Shown here one piece after another: positions 33,981 through 42,380 of a stretch of 64,000 nt of DNA. The stretch comes from Amycolatopsis orientalis DSM 43388 (GTDB lineage: Bacteria; Actinomycetota; Actinomycetes; Mycobacteriales; Pseudonocardiaceae): NCBI RefSeq assembly GCF_000411975.1, contig NZ_ASXG01000154.1, positions 206,912 to 270,911 of the forward strand. The letters run 5' to 3'. The notes under the pieces were generated by a model. It made no database searches, was not told the origin of the DNA, and was given only the letters and a program-made list of their open reading frames with translations. Numbering within the stretch: the first letter of the stretch is position 1; the number at the start of each line of letters is the position of its first letter. The translations under genes and the position numbers were made by a program.

Positions 33981-35150
33981 ATGGACCGAATCGTGGTCGT
34001 CGGTGCTTCGGTGGCCGGCGTGAACGCGGTCGAAACCTTGCGCAAGAACGGCTTCGACGGGGATGTCACGCTGGTCGGAGCGGAGCCGCAGTTGCCCTAC
34101 GACCGGCCCCCGCTCTCGAAAGAGGCGTTGCGGACCGGCCCCGCCACCGCCGACCTCGCGCTGCGCCCGCCGAACTGGTACGAGGAACACGGCATCACGC
34201 TGCGGCTCGGCCAGCCCGCCGCGAACCTTTCCGCAATCGACCGGCAGGTCGAGCTCGCGGACGGAAGCCGCCTGCGCTACGACGGCCTGATCGTCGCCAC
34301 CGGCTCGGCGGTGCGGCACTGGACCCAAGCTGAACATCCGGTCCGCACGCTGCGGACCTGGTCCGATGCCGCGGCACTGCACGGCGAACTCCGGCACGGA
34401 CGGCATCTCGTGATCATCGGAGCCGGTTTCATCGGCCTGGAGATCGCCGCCACCGCACGGGAACTGGGCTTGGACGTCTCCGTGATCGAGATCGAGGCCG
34501 CCCCGCTCGCCCGGGTGCTCGGCGCGGAAACCGGCCAGTGGTTCGCCGATCTGCACGCCGCCAACGGCGTCTCGATGCACTGCGGCAGCCGAATCGAGCG
34601 GCTCGAACGTTCCGGCGACCAGACCAAGCTCGAACTCTCCGACGGGACCGCTCTCACCGCGGACCTCCTCGTCGCGGGAGTCGGGGTCACCCCGGCCGCG
34701 GCGTGGCTGGCCGGCAGCAACATCTCGCTCGACGACGGCATCGTCTGCGACGCGCAATTGCGCACCACATTGCCCGACGTAGTCGCCGCCGGGGACGTCG
34801 CCCGCTGGCACAACCCGGTGTTCGGCTACGACATGCGCGTCGAACACTGGCTCAACGCGGTGGAACAGGGCAAGCACGCCGCACTGAGCCTGCTGGGTTC
34901 GGACGAGCCCTACACCCACGTCCCGTACTTCTGGTCCGATCAGTTCGACGCGAAGATCCACAGCGTCGGAATCACTGCCGACGCCGACGCTTCGACGGTC
35001 CGCCGATCCGACGCGGACGGGATCTCGGTCGTGTTCGGCCGCCACGGCGTCGTGTGCGGCGCGTTGTGCGTGAACGCCCCGCGCGACGTCGTCCGCTACC
35101 GGCAGGCGATCCGGAACGGCATGCCCTGGGGCGACCTCGTCGCCGCCTGA
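33981..35150 (+). CDS. FAD-dependent ferredoxin reductase
   Basis: The 389-residue protein starts MDRIVVVGASVAGVNAVE (FAD dinucleotide motif), has LPYDRPPLSKEAL (typical of Rieske/putidaredoxin reductases), the NAD motif VIIGAGFIGLEIAA near 148 and the flavin-closing VVAAGDVARW near 270. The C-terminal dimer domain is complete. It should pass electrons from NAD(P)H to the ferredoxin encoded immediately before it. Confidence 0.93.
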   Translation: MDRIVVVGASVAGVNAVETLRKNGFDGDVTLVGAEPQLPYDRPPLSKEALRTGPATADLALRPPNWYEEHGITLRLGQPAANLSAIDRQVELADGSRLRYDGLIVATGSAVRHWTQAEHPVRTLRTWSDAAALHGELRHGRHLVIIGAGFIGLEIAATARELGLDVSVIEIEAAPLARVLGAETGQWFADLHAANGVSMHCGSRIERLERSGDQTKLELSDGTALTADLLVAGVGVTPAAAWLAGSNISLDDGIVCDAQLRTTLPDVVAAGDVARWHNPVFGYDMRVEHWLNAVEQGKHAALSLLGSDEPYTHVPYFWSDQFDAKIHSVGITADADASTVRRSDADGISVVFGRHGVVCGALCVNAPRDVVRYRQAIRNGMPWGDLVAA

Positions 35151-35191
35151 CCCGCGCGACCCGACCGGCCGATCCCGACACGGAGCCCGCC

Positions 35192-35635
35192 ATGGCGTAT
35201 GTGATCACCCAAGGATGCTGCAACGACGGCTCCTTCGTCCCGGCCTGCCCGGTGCCGTGCACCCTGCCCTGGGGATCCAACGTCACGCACACCGAGCAGC
35301 TGTAGATCGACCCGAACGCGTGCATCGACTGCGGTGCCTGCATGGACGCCTGCCCGGTCGAGGCGAACTACCCGGACTTCGAGCTGCCGACGACGTCGAT
35401 TTCGAACTACGGATCTTCCCAGCCAAGCTGCTATGAGTTCAAAGGCCGGGTTGCCGGGCAATTCCAGTGCGTCAAGAACAACGCACTGTCGGGATATAAC
35501 CGGACCAGTCGCACGGTCCGCCTCTACTACAACAGCGACTACGCGGGCACCTACATTGATTTCCCGCCCGGCAGCGGCCGGGACGGCGGCCTCGGTCCAC
35601 TCGACTTCAACAACGCTTCCCACAAGTTTCTGTAG
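35192..35635 (+). pseudogene. Broken ferredoxin fused to the tail of a peptidase-inhibitor-I36-like gene
   Basis: A ferredoxin of the two-cluster type starts at ATG 35192 with GGAG upstream. Its first cluster motif reads CCNDGSFVPACPVPC, where Phe replaces a cluster cysteine. An in-frame TAG at 35303 falls where relatives have Tyr before IDP. The frame then resumes with the intact second motif CIDCGACMDACPVEA. After about 35385 the same frame turns into an unrelated secreted-protein tail (VRLYYNSDYAGTYIDF) resembling I36 inhibitors, ending at 35635. So the locus combines point decay with a fusion deletion. It lies 41 bases after the ferredoxin reductase. Confidence 0.7.
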
Positions 35636-35644
35636 AAGTGGCAC

Positions 35645-35674
35645 CCGGCTACCCAGGGTTCTCTGGGTAGCCGG
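35645..35674 (+). terminator. Hairpin terminator
   Basis: Perfect 12-bp stem CCGGCTACCCAG/CTGGGTAGCCGG with loop GGTTCT, starting 9 bases after the chimeric frame's stop. It also faces the convergent small membrane protein gene. No T-tract. Confidence 0.75.
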
Positions 35675-35718
35675 TCAGCCGCAAAGGAGTGCCAGCAGCC
35701 CGGACGCACCCGCTTCGC

Positions 35719-36063
35719 TCACCACAACACGACGGCAGTGAGCACATGCACCGCGCCCACCACCGAACTTCCCGCGATCATGCCGCGTTCCCCGCGGAAC
35801 ACTCCGATGCCGACGTCGCCCGCCTGCGCGACCGCGGCCGCGATCAGGACCGCCGCACAGACTGGTCCAGGCCAGACCAGCGGCACGACCGCGGCCGCGG
35901 CGCCCAGCGGCACTGCCCGGACCGCGTACATCCAGCCGTAGAACTTCTCGCCGTTCGTCGGCTCCGCACTGCGGCTCAACGCCGCCGGGCGCACTGCCGC
36001 GACCACCGCGAAAACAACACTGACCACCGCGAGCACGGCATTGGCCACCACCAAGACGGTCAT
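35719..36063 (-). CDS. Small four-helix membrane protein (DUF4267-like)
   Basis: The 114-residue protein has four hydrophobic helices (residues about 3-25, 44-65, 68-85 and 94-113) with the loop SAEPTNGEKFYGWMYAVRAVP between the first two. It resembles small DUF4267-type membrane proteins of unknown function. It is divergent from the MarR gene, sharing 54 bases of promoter, and is probably regulated by it. Confidence 0.75.
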   Translation of the reverse strand: MTVLVVANAVLAVVSVVFAVVAAVRPAALSRSAEPTNGEKFYGWMYAVRAVPLGAAAAVVPLVWPGPVCAAVLIAAAVAQAGDVGIGVFRGERGMIAGSSVVGAVHVLTAVVLW

Positions 36064-36087
36064 TACTACCCCAAACTATTTACAGAT

Positions 36088-36098
36088 TGAACTATTCA
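36088..36098. promoter_or_regulatory. Candidate MarR operator
   Basis: TGAACTATTCA (arms TGAA/TTCA) lies midway between the divergent membrane protein and MarR genes; a partial second copy (AAACTATTTAC) is at about 36073. Location suggests MarR binding and autoregulation. Confidence 0.4.
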
Positions 36099-36117
36099 CC
36101 GATGCTAGGGTACCGGC

Positions 36118-36576
36118 GTGGCGACCAACAGCTCTTTGCCGGAGACCTCGGCCTTCCGGCTCCTGGTGCTCGGCACCGACCTGGCCGGAGAGTTCGCCGA
36201 GCACCTGCGCGAAACCGGCCTGACCCCCAAGCATCTCGGGGCGCTCGCCATGGTCGAGCAGGGGTTCGCGCGGACGCAGGACGACATCGCCCGGCTCATG
36301 CGGGTGAGCCCCAGCCTGGTCGTCCGGCTGGCGGACCAGCTGGAACAGCACGCCCTCCTCGAGCGGCGGCGCGACCCGGCCAACCGGCGCAAGCACGTCC
36401 TCACCGTCACCCAGGCGGGGAAATCCCTCCTTGCCGAGATGGGTTCGCTCGCCGCGGCCATCGACGCCGAACTGGTCGCCCGGCTCGGCCGTCGGCTCGG
36501 CGGTCAGCTGGACGAGGCGCTCGGACGGCTGATGGGCAAACTCCTGGAGGACCGGCAGCGCCCAGCGCCGCGGTAA
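36118..36576 (+). CDS. MarR-family transcriptional regulator
   Basis: The GTG at 36118 has no ribosome binding site, while TAGGGT at 36106-36111 would place the transcript start at the GTG, so translation is probably leaderless. The 152-residue winged helix has the recognition region DDIARLMRVSPSLVVRLADQLEQ and wing DPANRRKHVLTVT, typical of MarR. It probably represses itself and the divergent membrane protein gene. Ligand unknown. Confidence 0.9.
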   Translation: MATNSSLPETSAFRLLVLGTDLAGEFAEHLRETGLTPKHLGALAMVEQGFARTQDDIARLMRVSPSLVVRLADQLEQHALLERRRDPANRRKHVLTVTQAGKSLLAEMGSLAAAIDAELVARLGRRLGGQLDEALGRLMGKLLEDRQRPAPR

Positions 36577-36613
36577 GCAGCGGGATTCCGCGCACCCGGC
36601 TACCGTCGCAAGC

Positions 36614-37510
36614 ATGCGCGTACTCGTCGCCGGAGCCTCGGGGTTCGTCGGCAGGCGGTTGTGCCCTGCGTTGCGAGTCGCCGGGCACGACGTGCTCGCC
36701 ATGACGCGCCGTCCCGAGAACTACCGCGGCGCGGGCGAGGCGGTCCACGGCGATGTCGCCGACATCGGTTCCTTGCGGGCCGCGCTGAAGAATGTCGAAG
36801 CCGCCTATTACCTCGTGCATTCGCTGGACAGCACTGACTTCCAGCAACGCGACGCCAACGCCGCACGCGCTTTCGCCCGGGCCGCCGCGGAGGCGGGAGT
36901 GGGCCGGATCGTCTACCTCGGCGGTCTCGGCGACGACGCCGACTCGCTGTCGAAGCATCTGGCCAGCCGACGCGAGGTCGAACGGCTGCTGGCCGAGACC
37001 GGGGTGCCGGTGACCGTGCTGCGCGCCGGGATCGTCATCGGGCACGGCGGGACGTCGTGGGAGCTGACCCGCCAGCTCGTCGAGCGCCTGCCCGCGATGC
37101 TCACCCCGCGCTGGGTCGGCACGCGCACCCAGCCGATCGCGCTCGCCGACGTCGTCCGCTACCTGACCGGCGTGCTGGAGCATCCGGAGACCGAGGGCCG
37201 GACGTTCGACATCGGCGGCCCGGAAGTCCTGACCTACCGGGACATGCTGCAGCGCGTCGCGGTGATGGAGGGCCGGATGCTGGCGATCGTGCCGGTCCCG
37301 CTGCTCTCGCCCCGGCTGTCGTCCTACTGGCTTTCGCTGGTCACTGACATCGACGTCCCGACCGGACGCGCGCTGATCGACTCGATGGGCAACGAGGTCG
37401 TCGTTCGCGACGACGCGATCCGCCGGATCGTCGAATTCGAGCCGATGGGCTACGACGACGCCGTACTGCAGGCACTGGGCGAACGCGCGCGACAACGGCG
37501 GGCCCGGTGA
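36614..37510 (+). CDS. NAD(P)-binding atypical SDR (NmrA/epimerase-like)
   Basis: The 298-residue protein begins with the extended-SDR motif VAGASGFVGRRL, has YYLVHSLD and VYLGGLGDD, and keeps no classical YxxxK, which fits atypical SDRs such as actinobacterial NAD(P)H-binding proteins of the Rv2216/ubiquinone-subunit type. TACCGT at 36601-36606 is a plausible -10 for a leaderless message. It overlaps the downstream protease-like gene (GTGA), so they are coupled. Confidence 0.85.
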   Translation: MRVLVAGASGFVGRRLCPALRVAGHDVLAMTRRPENYRGAGEAVHGDVADIGSLRAALKNVEAAYYLVHSLDSTDFQQRDANAARAFARAAAEAGVGRIVYLGGLGDDADSLSKHLASRREVERLLAETGVPVTVLRAGIVIGHGGTSWELTRQLVERLPAMLTPRWVGTRTQPIALADVVRYLTGVLEHPETEGRTFDIGGPEVLTYRDMLQRVAVMEGRMLAIVPVPLLSPRLSSYWLSLVTDIDVPTGRALIDSMGNEVVVRDDAIRRIVEFEPMGYDDAVLQALGERARQRRAR

Positions 37511-38116
37511 AGGGATTCCTGACCGCGGTGACGGCGGCGGGCTCCGGACTGCTGGGCGCGTCGCTGGCCAGCAAGCCGGGCTCGCGGCGGTTCCACGCGC
37601 TGACCGCGTCGGTCGCGGCGACCTGGCTCGCCGGCGCGCGAGTGGCCGGGTCTGCGCCCCGGGGCCGGCCGGACGTCGTGCAGCCAGTGCTGGCGGGCGC
37701 GGGCGCGTTCGGGGTGTTTTACGGCTGCGCGCTGGTCGCACGCCGGATTCCGTTGCTGCGCCGCGCAATCACCGGCGTCCTCGGCCACGCCCACCACGGC
37801 TCGACACCGACCGTGGTCACGACGGCCCTCGTCACGGGTGCCGCGGAGGAGGTTTTCTTCCGCGGCACCCTCTACGACGCGGTCGGCCCTCGAGGCTCGA
37901 CCGCGCTGTACGTGGTGTCCACGGCCGCGACACGGAATCCGGCTTTGGTGCTGGCGTCAGCGACCATGGGCACGCTCTTCACGCTGCAACGCCGTTGGAG
38001 TGGCGGAATACAGGCGCCGTTGCTGACGCACCTGACCTGGTCTGCCCTGATGATCGGCTTCCTGCCGCGGCTTTTCCCGCCCCCGGATCCCAGCACTGCC
38101 GAGCCCAGGCCCGTAG
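37507..38116 (+). CDS. CPBP-family membrane protease-like protein, 3' end probably frameshifted
   Basis: Starting at GTG 37507, about 200 residues form a membrane protein with the CPBP signature AAEEVFFRGTL (EExxxR) and a later THLTWSALM supplying the second conserved His. The frame does not stop at the expected place: it runs to 38988 as antisense of the next gene. One base out of frame, a TAG occurs at 38114, just after a run of C (38076-38084). A one-base change there, real or from sequencing, would explain the missing stop. The end given is that inferred stop. Confidence 0.65.
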
Positions 38117-38142
38117 GCGTTGCCACAGGCGGCGATGCGCGG

Positions 38143-38766
38143 CTACGACCGGTGCTGAGCCGGCTGCTCGGCCCGCCGCCTGGTCAGCAAGGTCCACGCG
38201 ATCAGCCCCGCGAACGCGACGACCATCAGCGCCTGCGAACAAGCAGCCGCGGTGTCGAACGGCAGCGTGTACACCCCCACGATGCGAAGCACCGAGTCTG
38301 CGATCAACCCGCTGCCCCACACCAGCGAAATCTGGTACCAGCGCCGCCGCAGCGTCGCGTCGTGCGCGGTGGCTTCGAATTCGCGTTGCTGAGCACCGCC
38401 CGCCGAACGTGCGAAGCGTCGTGCCGCGTAATACGCGAGCGGGCGGTTGAGCACGCAGCTGCCGACCAGGGCGACCCCCGCGCAGAAGGTGGTCACCGAT
38501 TCTTTCGCCAGCAGCAGGCGCGGGTCCCCGGTCACGAAGCTCAATCCGAGGCCCAGCCCGAAAAGCAGCACGAGGAACGACGAGAACAGGTCGAGCCGCC
38601 GCTGCGCCACCGCGACCCAGATCGTCCGCGCCGCGGCGACGACCGTGCCGATCAGCAGGGACACGTAGGCACTCGCGCCGAGCAGGTTGGCGGTGTAGTA
38701 GGCGACGACGGACAGACCGACGTCCAGGAACATCGTGGTGATCAGCGCGCGGGCTTGCTTGGTCAT
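38143..38766 (-). CDS. VC0807-family membrane protein
   Basis: The ATG at 38766 has GGGGAG upstream and gives 207 residues with about five to six membrane helices (for example ALITTMFLDVGLSVVAYYTAN and LGASAYVSLLIGTVVA). It matches the VC0807-type proteins of unknown function that occur widely in actinomycetes; the C-terminus is basic. It is convergent with the CPBP gene and divergent from the histidine-kinase operon. Confidence 0.78.
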   Translation of the reverse strand: MTKQARALITTMFLDVGLSVVAYYTANLLGASAYVSLLIGTVVAAARTIWVAVAQRRLDLFSSFLVLLFGLGLGLSFVTGDPRLLLAKESVTTFCAGVALVGSCVLNRPLAYYAARRFARSAGGAQQREFEATAHDATLRRRWYQISLVWGSGLIADSVLRIVGVYTLPFDTAAACSQALMVVAFAGLIAWTLLTRRRAEQPAQHRS

Positions 38767-38853
38767 GCCGTACTCCCCGGTTCGTGGCTTGGAATTCGCC
38801 CGCCGAACGCTACGGTCGCCGCCGCCGGTCGTCTTGGTGCCGGAGACGTATCC

Positions 38854-38898
38854 CGGGTGGAGAAGTCCGGGCGCGGGTGGAGGGATTTCTCCACCCGC
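38854..38898. promoter_or_regulatory. Repeated CGGGTGGAG motif upstream of the two-component operon
   Basis: CGGGTGGAGAA at 38854, CGGGTGGAGGG at 38874 (20 bases apart) and an inverted copy ending at 38898 form a cluster of three near-identical elements in the divergent promoter. The NarL-type response regulator encoded in the operon is an obvious candidate to bind them. Confidence 0.5.
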
Positions 38899-38984
38899 GG
38901 ATACGCCGCGCACCGCACGACTTCGAGGCCGTTCCTCCGTAGTTTTCTCGGCATCGGAACGACTTCGGAAGGCAGGAACAACCC

Positions 38985-39593
38985 ATGAGCGGACCCGTGG
39001 AGATCGTCCTGATCGTGGCGGCGGTCGGTTACGTGATGGTGCGGCGGCTGATCGGCGAGCCGGCGCAGGCCAAGCAGATGCTGATCTTGCCCGCGGTGCT
39101 GTCCGCGGTCGGGCTCAGCACCGTGTCCGGCGACGTGAAAACCGCGACCTCGCTGGTGTTTCTGGTCGGGACCGCGGCGATCAGCGTCGTCCTCGGCGTG
39201 CTGCGCGGGGCCAGCGTCCGGATTTCCCGGCGCGACGGCGCCGCCTTCGTCCGCTACACCCCGGTCACCGTCGGGCTGTGGGTGGCGAACATCGTGCTCA
39301 AGGTCGGCGTGAACTTCGCGCTCAACGCGTTCGACCCGCGGGACGCCGGCGGCGTCTCCAACAGCCTGCTGCTCACCATCGGCGTCGGCGTCCTCGCCGA
39401 AGGGCTGGTCGTGCTCTACCGCGCGCTGCGCGCCGGGCACCAGGTGCTGTGGACCCAGGGCCGCGACGGCGCACCCGGACAGACCTCTCCGCTGCTGGAC
39501 AACCTCCAGCGCAACCTCGGCGGCCGCGCGGCGGAGTGGAACACTCAGTCCGGCCACGACGCGAACCAGACGAGGAGGAACCTGGTCCCATGA
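38985..39593 (+). CDS. Membrane protein (DUF1453/CcdC-like) upstream of a histidine kinase
   Basis: The 202-residue protein has an N-terminal anchor (VEIVLIVAAVGYVMV) and about four more hydrophobic helices up to residue 150, then a polar tail. Position as first gene of an operon, overlapping the kinase start by four bases (ATGA), suggests it senses or modulates for the kinase. Family assignment is tentative. Confidence 0.7.
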   Translation: MSGPVEIVLIVAAVGYVMVRRLIGEPAQAKQMLILPAVLSAVGLSTVSGDVKTATSLVFLVGTAAISVVLGVLRGASVRISRRDGAAFVRYTPVTVGLWVANIVLKVGVNFALNAFDPRDAGGVSNSLLLTIGVGVLAEGLVVLYRALRAGHQVLWTQGRDGAPGQTSPLLDNLQRNLGGRAAEWNTQSGHDANQTRRNLVP

Positions 39594-40744
39594 GCAAGCC
39601 GGACCAGCGGGCGCTGTCGCTTCTCGGGCAGTACCGGGACGGCCTGATCCAGCCCGTCCTCGTCATCACCGCGATCGCCTGCACCGCGGTTCAGTGGGCG
39701 GACGCGACCATCGCGTACCGGCCATTGGCCTTGCCGCTGTTCGTGCTCGTCTCGATCGCCGGGATCGTCTCGCTGCTGCCCTGGACCCGGCTGCCCGAAC
39801 GGCGGCAGATCGCCGTGATGAGCTTCTACATGCTGTTCGGCGCGCTGCTCCTGCCGCTGGCGCACGGCACGTTCGCGGCGACCTTCCCGTTCGTCGCCGC
39901 GTCCGCCTCCGGGATCAAGCTCGCGTCCCGCCGGGCCGCGGCGACCATCGCGGTGGCCGGCTCGATCGTCGCGGCGGCCGCGACCTGGACGGTCGGACAG
40001 CTCGCCCCCGGCACCCCGGTGTGGCCGGTGTGGGTGACGTTGACGGTGGGCCTCCCCGTCGCGGTCGGCATCTCCCACCACGACCGCCTCGACGCGGTCC
40101 GCAATGCCCAGCTCGCCGCCGAATCGGCCCAGCGCGCCCGCGAGTCCGAAGCCCGTGAGGCAGCGCTCGTCGAACGAGGCCGGATCGCGCGCGAGATCCA
40201 CGACGTCCTGGGCCACTCGCTTTCCGGGATCGCCCTGCAGCTAGACATGGCCGATGCCCTGCGCGACAGCGGCCGCGACGACGAGGCGGCCGCCGCGGTC
40301 CGCAAGGCACGCGCCATCGCGGTCGACTCGATCACCGAGACCCGCCGCGCGGTGCACGCGCTGCGCGAGGACACGCTGCCGCTGTCTGAGACGTTGTGCA
40401 AACTCGCTGAACACGCCTCGGCCGGGTTCTCGATCGAGGGCGAGGCCGGCGCGGTCGGCCCGGAGACCACGCACGCCATGGTCCGGGCGGCGCAGGAAGC
40501 GATGACCAACGCGGCCAAGCACGCGCCGGGCGCACCCCGGAGCCTCCGGCTGGCCTTCACCGCCGATCAGGTCAAACTGACCGTGCACAACGGGCCCGCG
40601 ACCGAACCCGTCCGCGCCGAACTGGCCGGCGGCTCCGGACTGGGGCTCGTCGGCATGCGCGAACGCGCCGCCCTGCTCGGCGGCACCCTGCGAGCAGGCC
40701 CGGCCGACGGCGGCTGGACCGTGGAACTGGAGCTGCCTCGATGA
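39590..40744 (+). CDS. NarL-type sensor histidine kinase
   Basis: The ATG at 39590 gives 384 residues. Five to six membrane helices fill residues 20-160; a coiled linker leads to the HisKA_3 box AREIHDVLGHSLSGIALQLD near residue 200. The ATPase domain has the short N-box AAQEAMTNAAKHA and GGSGLGLVGMRERA. This is the DesK/LiaS-like class that pairs with NarL regulators, and its partner gene overlaps it by four bases. Confidence 0.93.
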   Translation: MSKPDQRALSLLGQYRDGLIQPVLVITAIACTAVQWADATIAYRPLALPLFVLVSIAGIVSLLPWTRLPERRQIAVMSFYMLFGALLLPLAHGTFAATFPFVAASASGIKLASRRAAATIAVAGSIVAAAATWTVGQLAPGTPVWPVWVTLTVGLPVAVGISHHDRLDAVRNAQLAAESAQRARESEAREAALVERGRIAREIHDVLGHSLSGIALQLDMADALRDSGRDDEAAAAVRKARAIAVDSITETRRAVHALREDTLPLSETLCKLAEHASAGFSIEGEAGAVGPETTHAMVRAAQEAMTNAAKHAPGAPRSLRLAFTADQVKLTVHNGPATEPVRAELAGGSGLGLVGMRERAALLGGTLRAGPADGGWTVELELPR

Positions 40745-41391
40745 CCGACCGTCCGATCAGCCTCGTTGTCGTCGACGACCAGGCGACTGTCCGCGAAGCG
40801 CTCGCGGTCATGCTCGACCTCGCCGAGGACGTCAACGTCGTCGCGACCGCCACCAACGGCGCGGAAGCCGTCGAGGCGGCGCAGCAGCACCGCCCGGACG
40901 TCGTGCTGATGGACCTGAACATGCCGGTTCTGGACGGGGTCGCCGCGACCGGGCGGATCCGCGAAACCCAGCCGGACACCACGGTTCTCGTGCTCACCAC
41001 GTTCGACGACGACGAATCGATCCTGGGCGCGCTGCAGGCGGGCGCGAGCGGCTACCTGACGAAAGAGGCGGACCGCACCACGATCCTGCACGCCGTGCGC
41101 ACCGCGGCGCAGGGCCAGACCGTGCTCTCGCCCGAGGTGCAGCAGCGGCTGCTCGCGCTGGCCGCCAAACCGGCCCCGCCCGCGGAACCGGACCTCGCCC
41201 TGACCGCACGCGAACGCGAAATCCTCGGCCTGATCGGGGAAGGGCTGCGCAACCCGGAGATCGCGGCGAAACTGGTGATCAGCGAGGCGACGGTGAAAAC
41301 CCACATCAACAACCTGTTCGCCAAAGCCGGCTTCCACTCGCGGGCGGACGCGGTGCGCTACGCGCTCAAGTATCAGAACGGGCAGCGGTAA
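40741..41391 (+). CDS. NarL/FixJ-family response regulator
   Basis: The 216-residue protein has a receiver with VVDDQATVREAL, phosphoacceptor in VLMDLNMPVLDG and K in GYLTKEADR, then a LuxR-type HTH (LTAREREILGLIGEGL, then SEATVKTHINNLFAK). It is coupled to the kinase gene. It probably regulates its own operon through the CGGGTGGAG elements and may act on membrane or transporter genes elsewhere. Confidence 0.95.
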   Translation: MTDRPISLVVVDDQATVREALAVMLDLAEDVNVVATATNGAEAVEAAQQHRPDVVLMDLNMPVLDGVAATGRIRETQPDTTVLVLTTFDDDESILGALQAGASGYLTKEADRTTILHAVRTAAQGQTVLSPEVQQRLLALAAKPAPPAEPDLALTAREREILGLIGEGLRNPEIAAKLVISEATVKTHINNLFAKAGFHSRADAVRYALKYQNGQR

Positions 41392-41632
41392 CTTCCGCGG
41401 GGCAAGGTTTTCTCGCGTTTTCGGCGGGAAGCTCGACCGGCGAATGACCGGGGCCGACGTGGCGGATCTGGGTGGCGGCGCGGGTTTGCCGCCTTGGCGA
41501 GAATGCTGCTGCCCGATCCACGTTCGTTCTGGGGAGCGCGCCTTTCGAAGCCACGGCCTCGCGGTCGAAACCCCCGCCACGGGCAGGGAAAACCCGGTGC
41601 CATCCGTGGTCGTCTTCGTGACAATCGCGGCC

Positions 41633-42364
41633 ATGGCGGAAGTCGAAATCATCGTCGCCCACCACGAACGCGCGACTCTGCGCGTCGGCGACGTGTTCCT
41701 GAAGGTCGACACCGATCAAGCGCGCGCCGACGCGGAGGTCGCGGCGATGGCGCTCGCTCCGGTCCCGACACCCGAGATCCGGTGGCGGAAACCGCCGGTG
41801 CTCGCGCTCGCCGCCTTGCCCGGACGCGAACTCGGCCGACCCGGCACTCCGTCGACCGCATCGCCGGCAGCCTGGGCCGCCGCGGGAGCCGCCGCCCGGA
41901 AGCTGCACGACGCGCCGTTGCCGCCCTCGCCGGGCTGGGACCCCGACGAACTCGCCGCGGACCTCGACCGCGAATGCGCGTGGCTGATCGCGAACGACGT
42001 CCTCCCCGCCGACCTGGTCACCCGCAACCGCCAGATCGCCCAAGCCGCGCTGCGCCCGTGGACCCCGGTGTTCACCCACGGCGATCTGCAGGTCGCCCAC
42101 ATCTTCGTCCAGGACGACGAGGTGACCGGCATCCTCGACTGGTCCGAGGCCGCCCAAGGCGACGCCCTCTTCGACCTCGCCGCGCTGACCCTCGCCCACC
42201 AGGAACATCTGCCGGACGTCCTCGCTGGATACGGCACCGAGGTCGACCTCGACGTGCTCCGTGCGTGGTGGTCGCTGCGCGGCCTGCGGGTCGTCTGCTG
42301 GCTGGCCGGACACGGCTTCGACCCGGCGCCGGAGGTCGCGATCTTGAAGACACTGCTATTCTAG
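41633..42364 (+). CDS. APH-family phosphotransferase
   Basis: The ATG at 41633 gives 243 residues, short for the family. The catalytic loop is FTHGDLQVAHIFVQDD, where His replaces the usual Asn, and the metal-binding segment is ILDWSEAAQGDALFDLA. The substrate is unknown; many such proteins in actinomycetes are not resistance enzymes. The stop codon TAG lies inside the perfect palindrome that precedes the PadR gene. Confidence 0.82.
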   Translation: MAEVEIIVAHHERATLRVGDVFLKVDTDQARADAEVAAMALAPVPTPEIRWRKPPVLALAALPGRELGRPGTPSTASPAAWAAAGAAARKLHDAPLPPSPGWDPDELAADLDRECAWLIANDVLPADLVTRNRQIAQAALRPWTPVFTHGDLQVAHIFVQDDEVTGILDWSEAAQGDALFDLAALTLAHQEHLPDVLAGYGTEVDLDVLRAWWSLRGLRVVCWLAGHGFDPAPEVAILKTLLF

Positions 42365-42376
42365 TACTAGAATAGC
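42355..42376. promoter_or_regulatory. Perfect 22-bp palindrome (PadR operator)
   Basis: Two 11-base arms (left arm GCTATTCTAGT) are perfectly complementary with no spacer, ending 4 bases before the PadR start codon and covering the stop of the upstream gene. Autorepression by the PadR protein is the simplest reading. Confidence 0.75.
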
Positions 42377-42380
42377 GGTC

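Noticed and set aside
38143..38988. C-terminal 290 residues of the CPBP frame as a real domain
   Set aside because: They are antisense of a membrane protein with proper ribosome site, and have shadow-frame composition.
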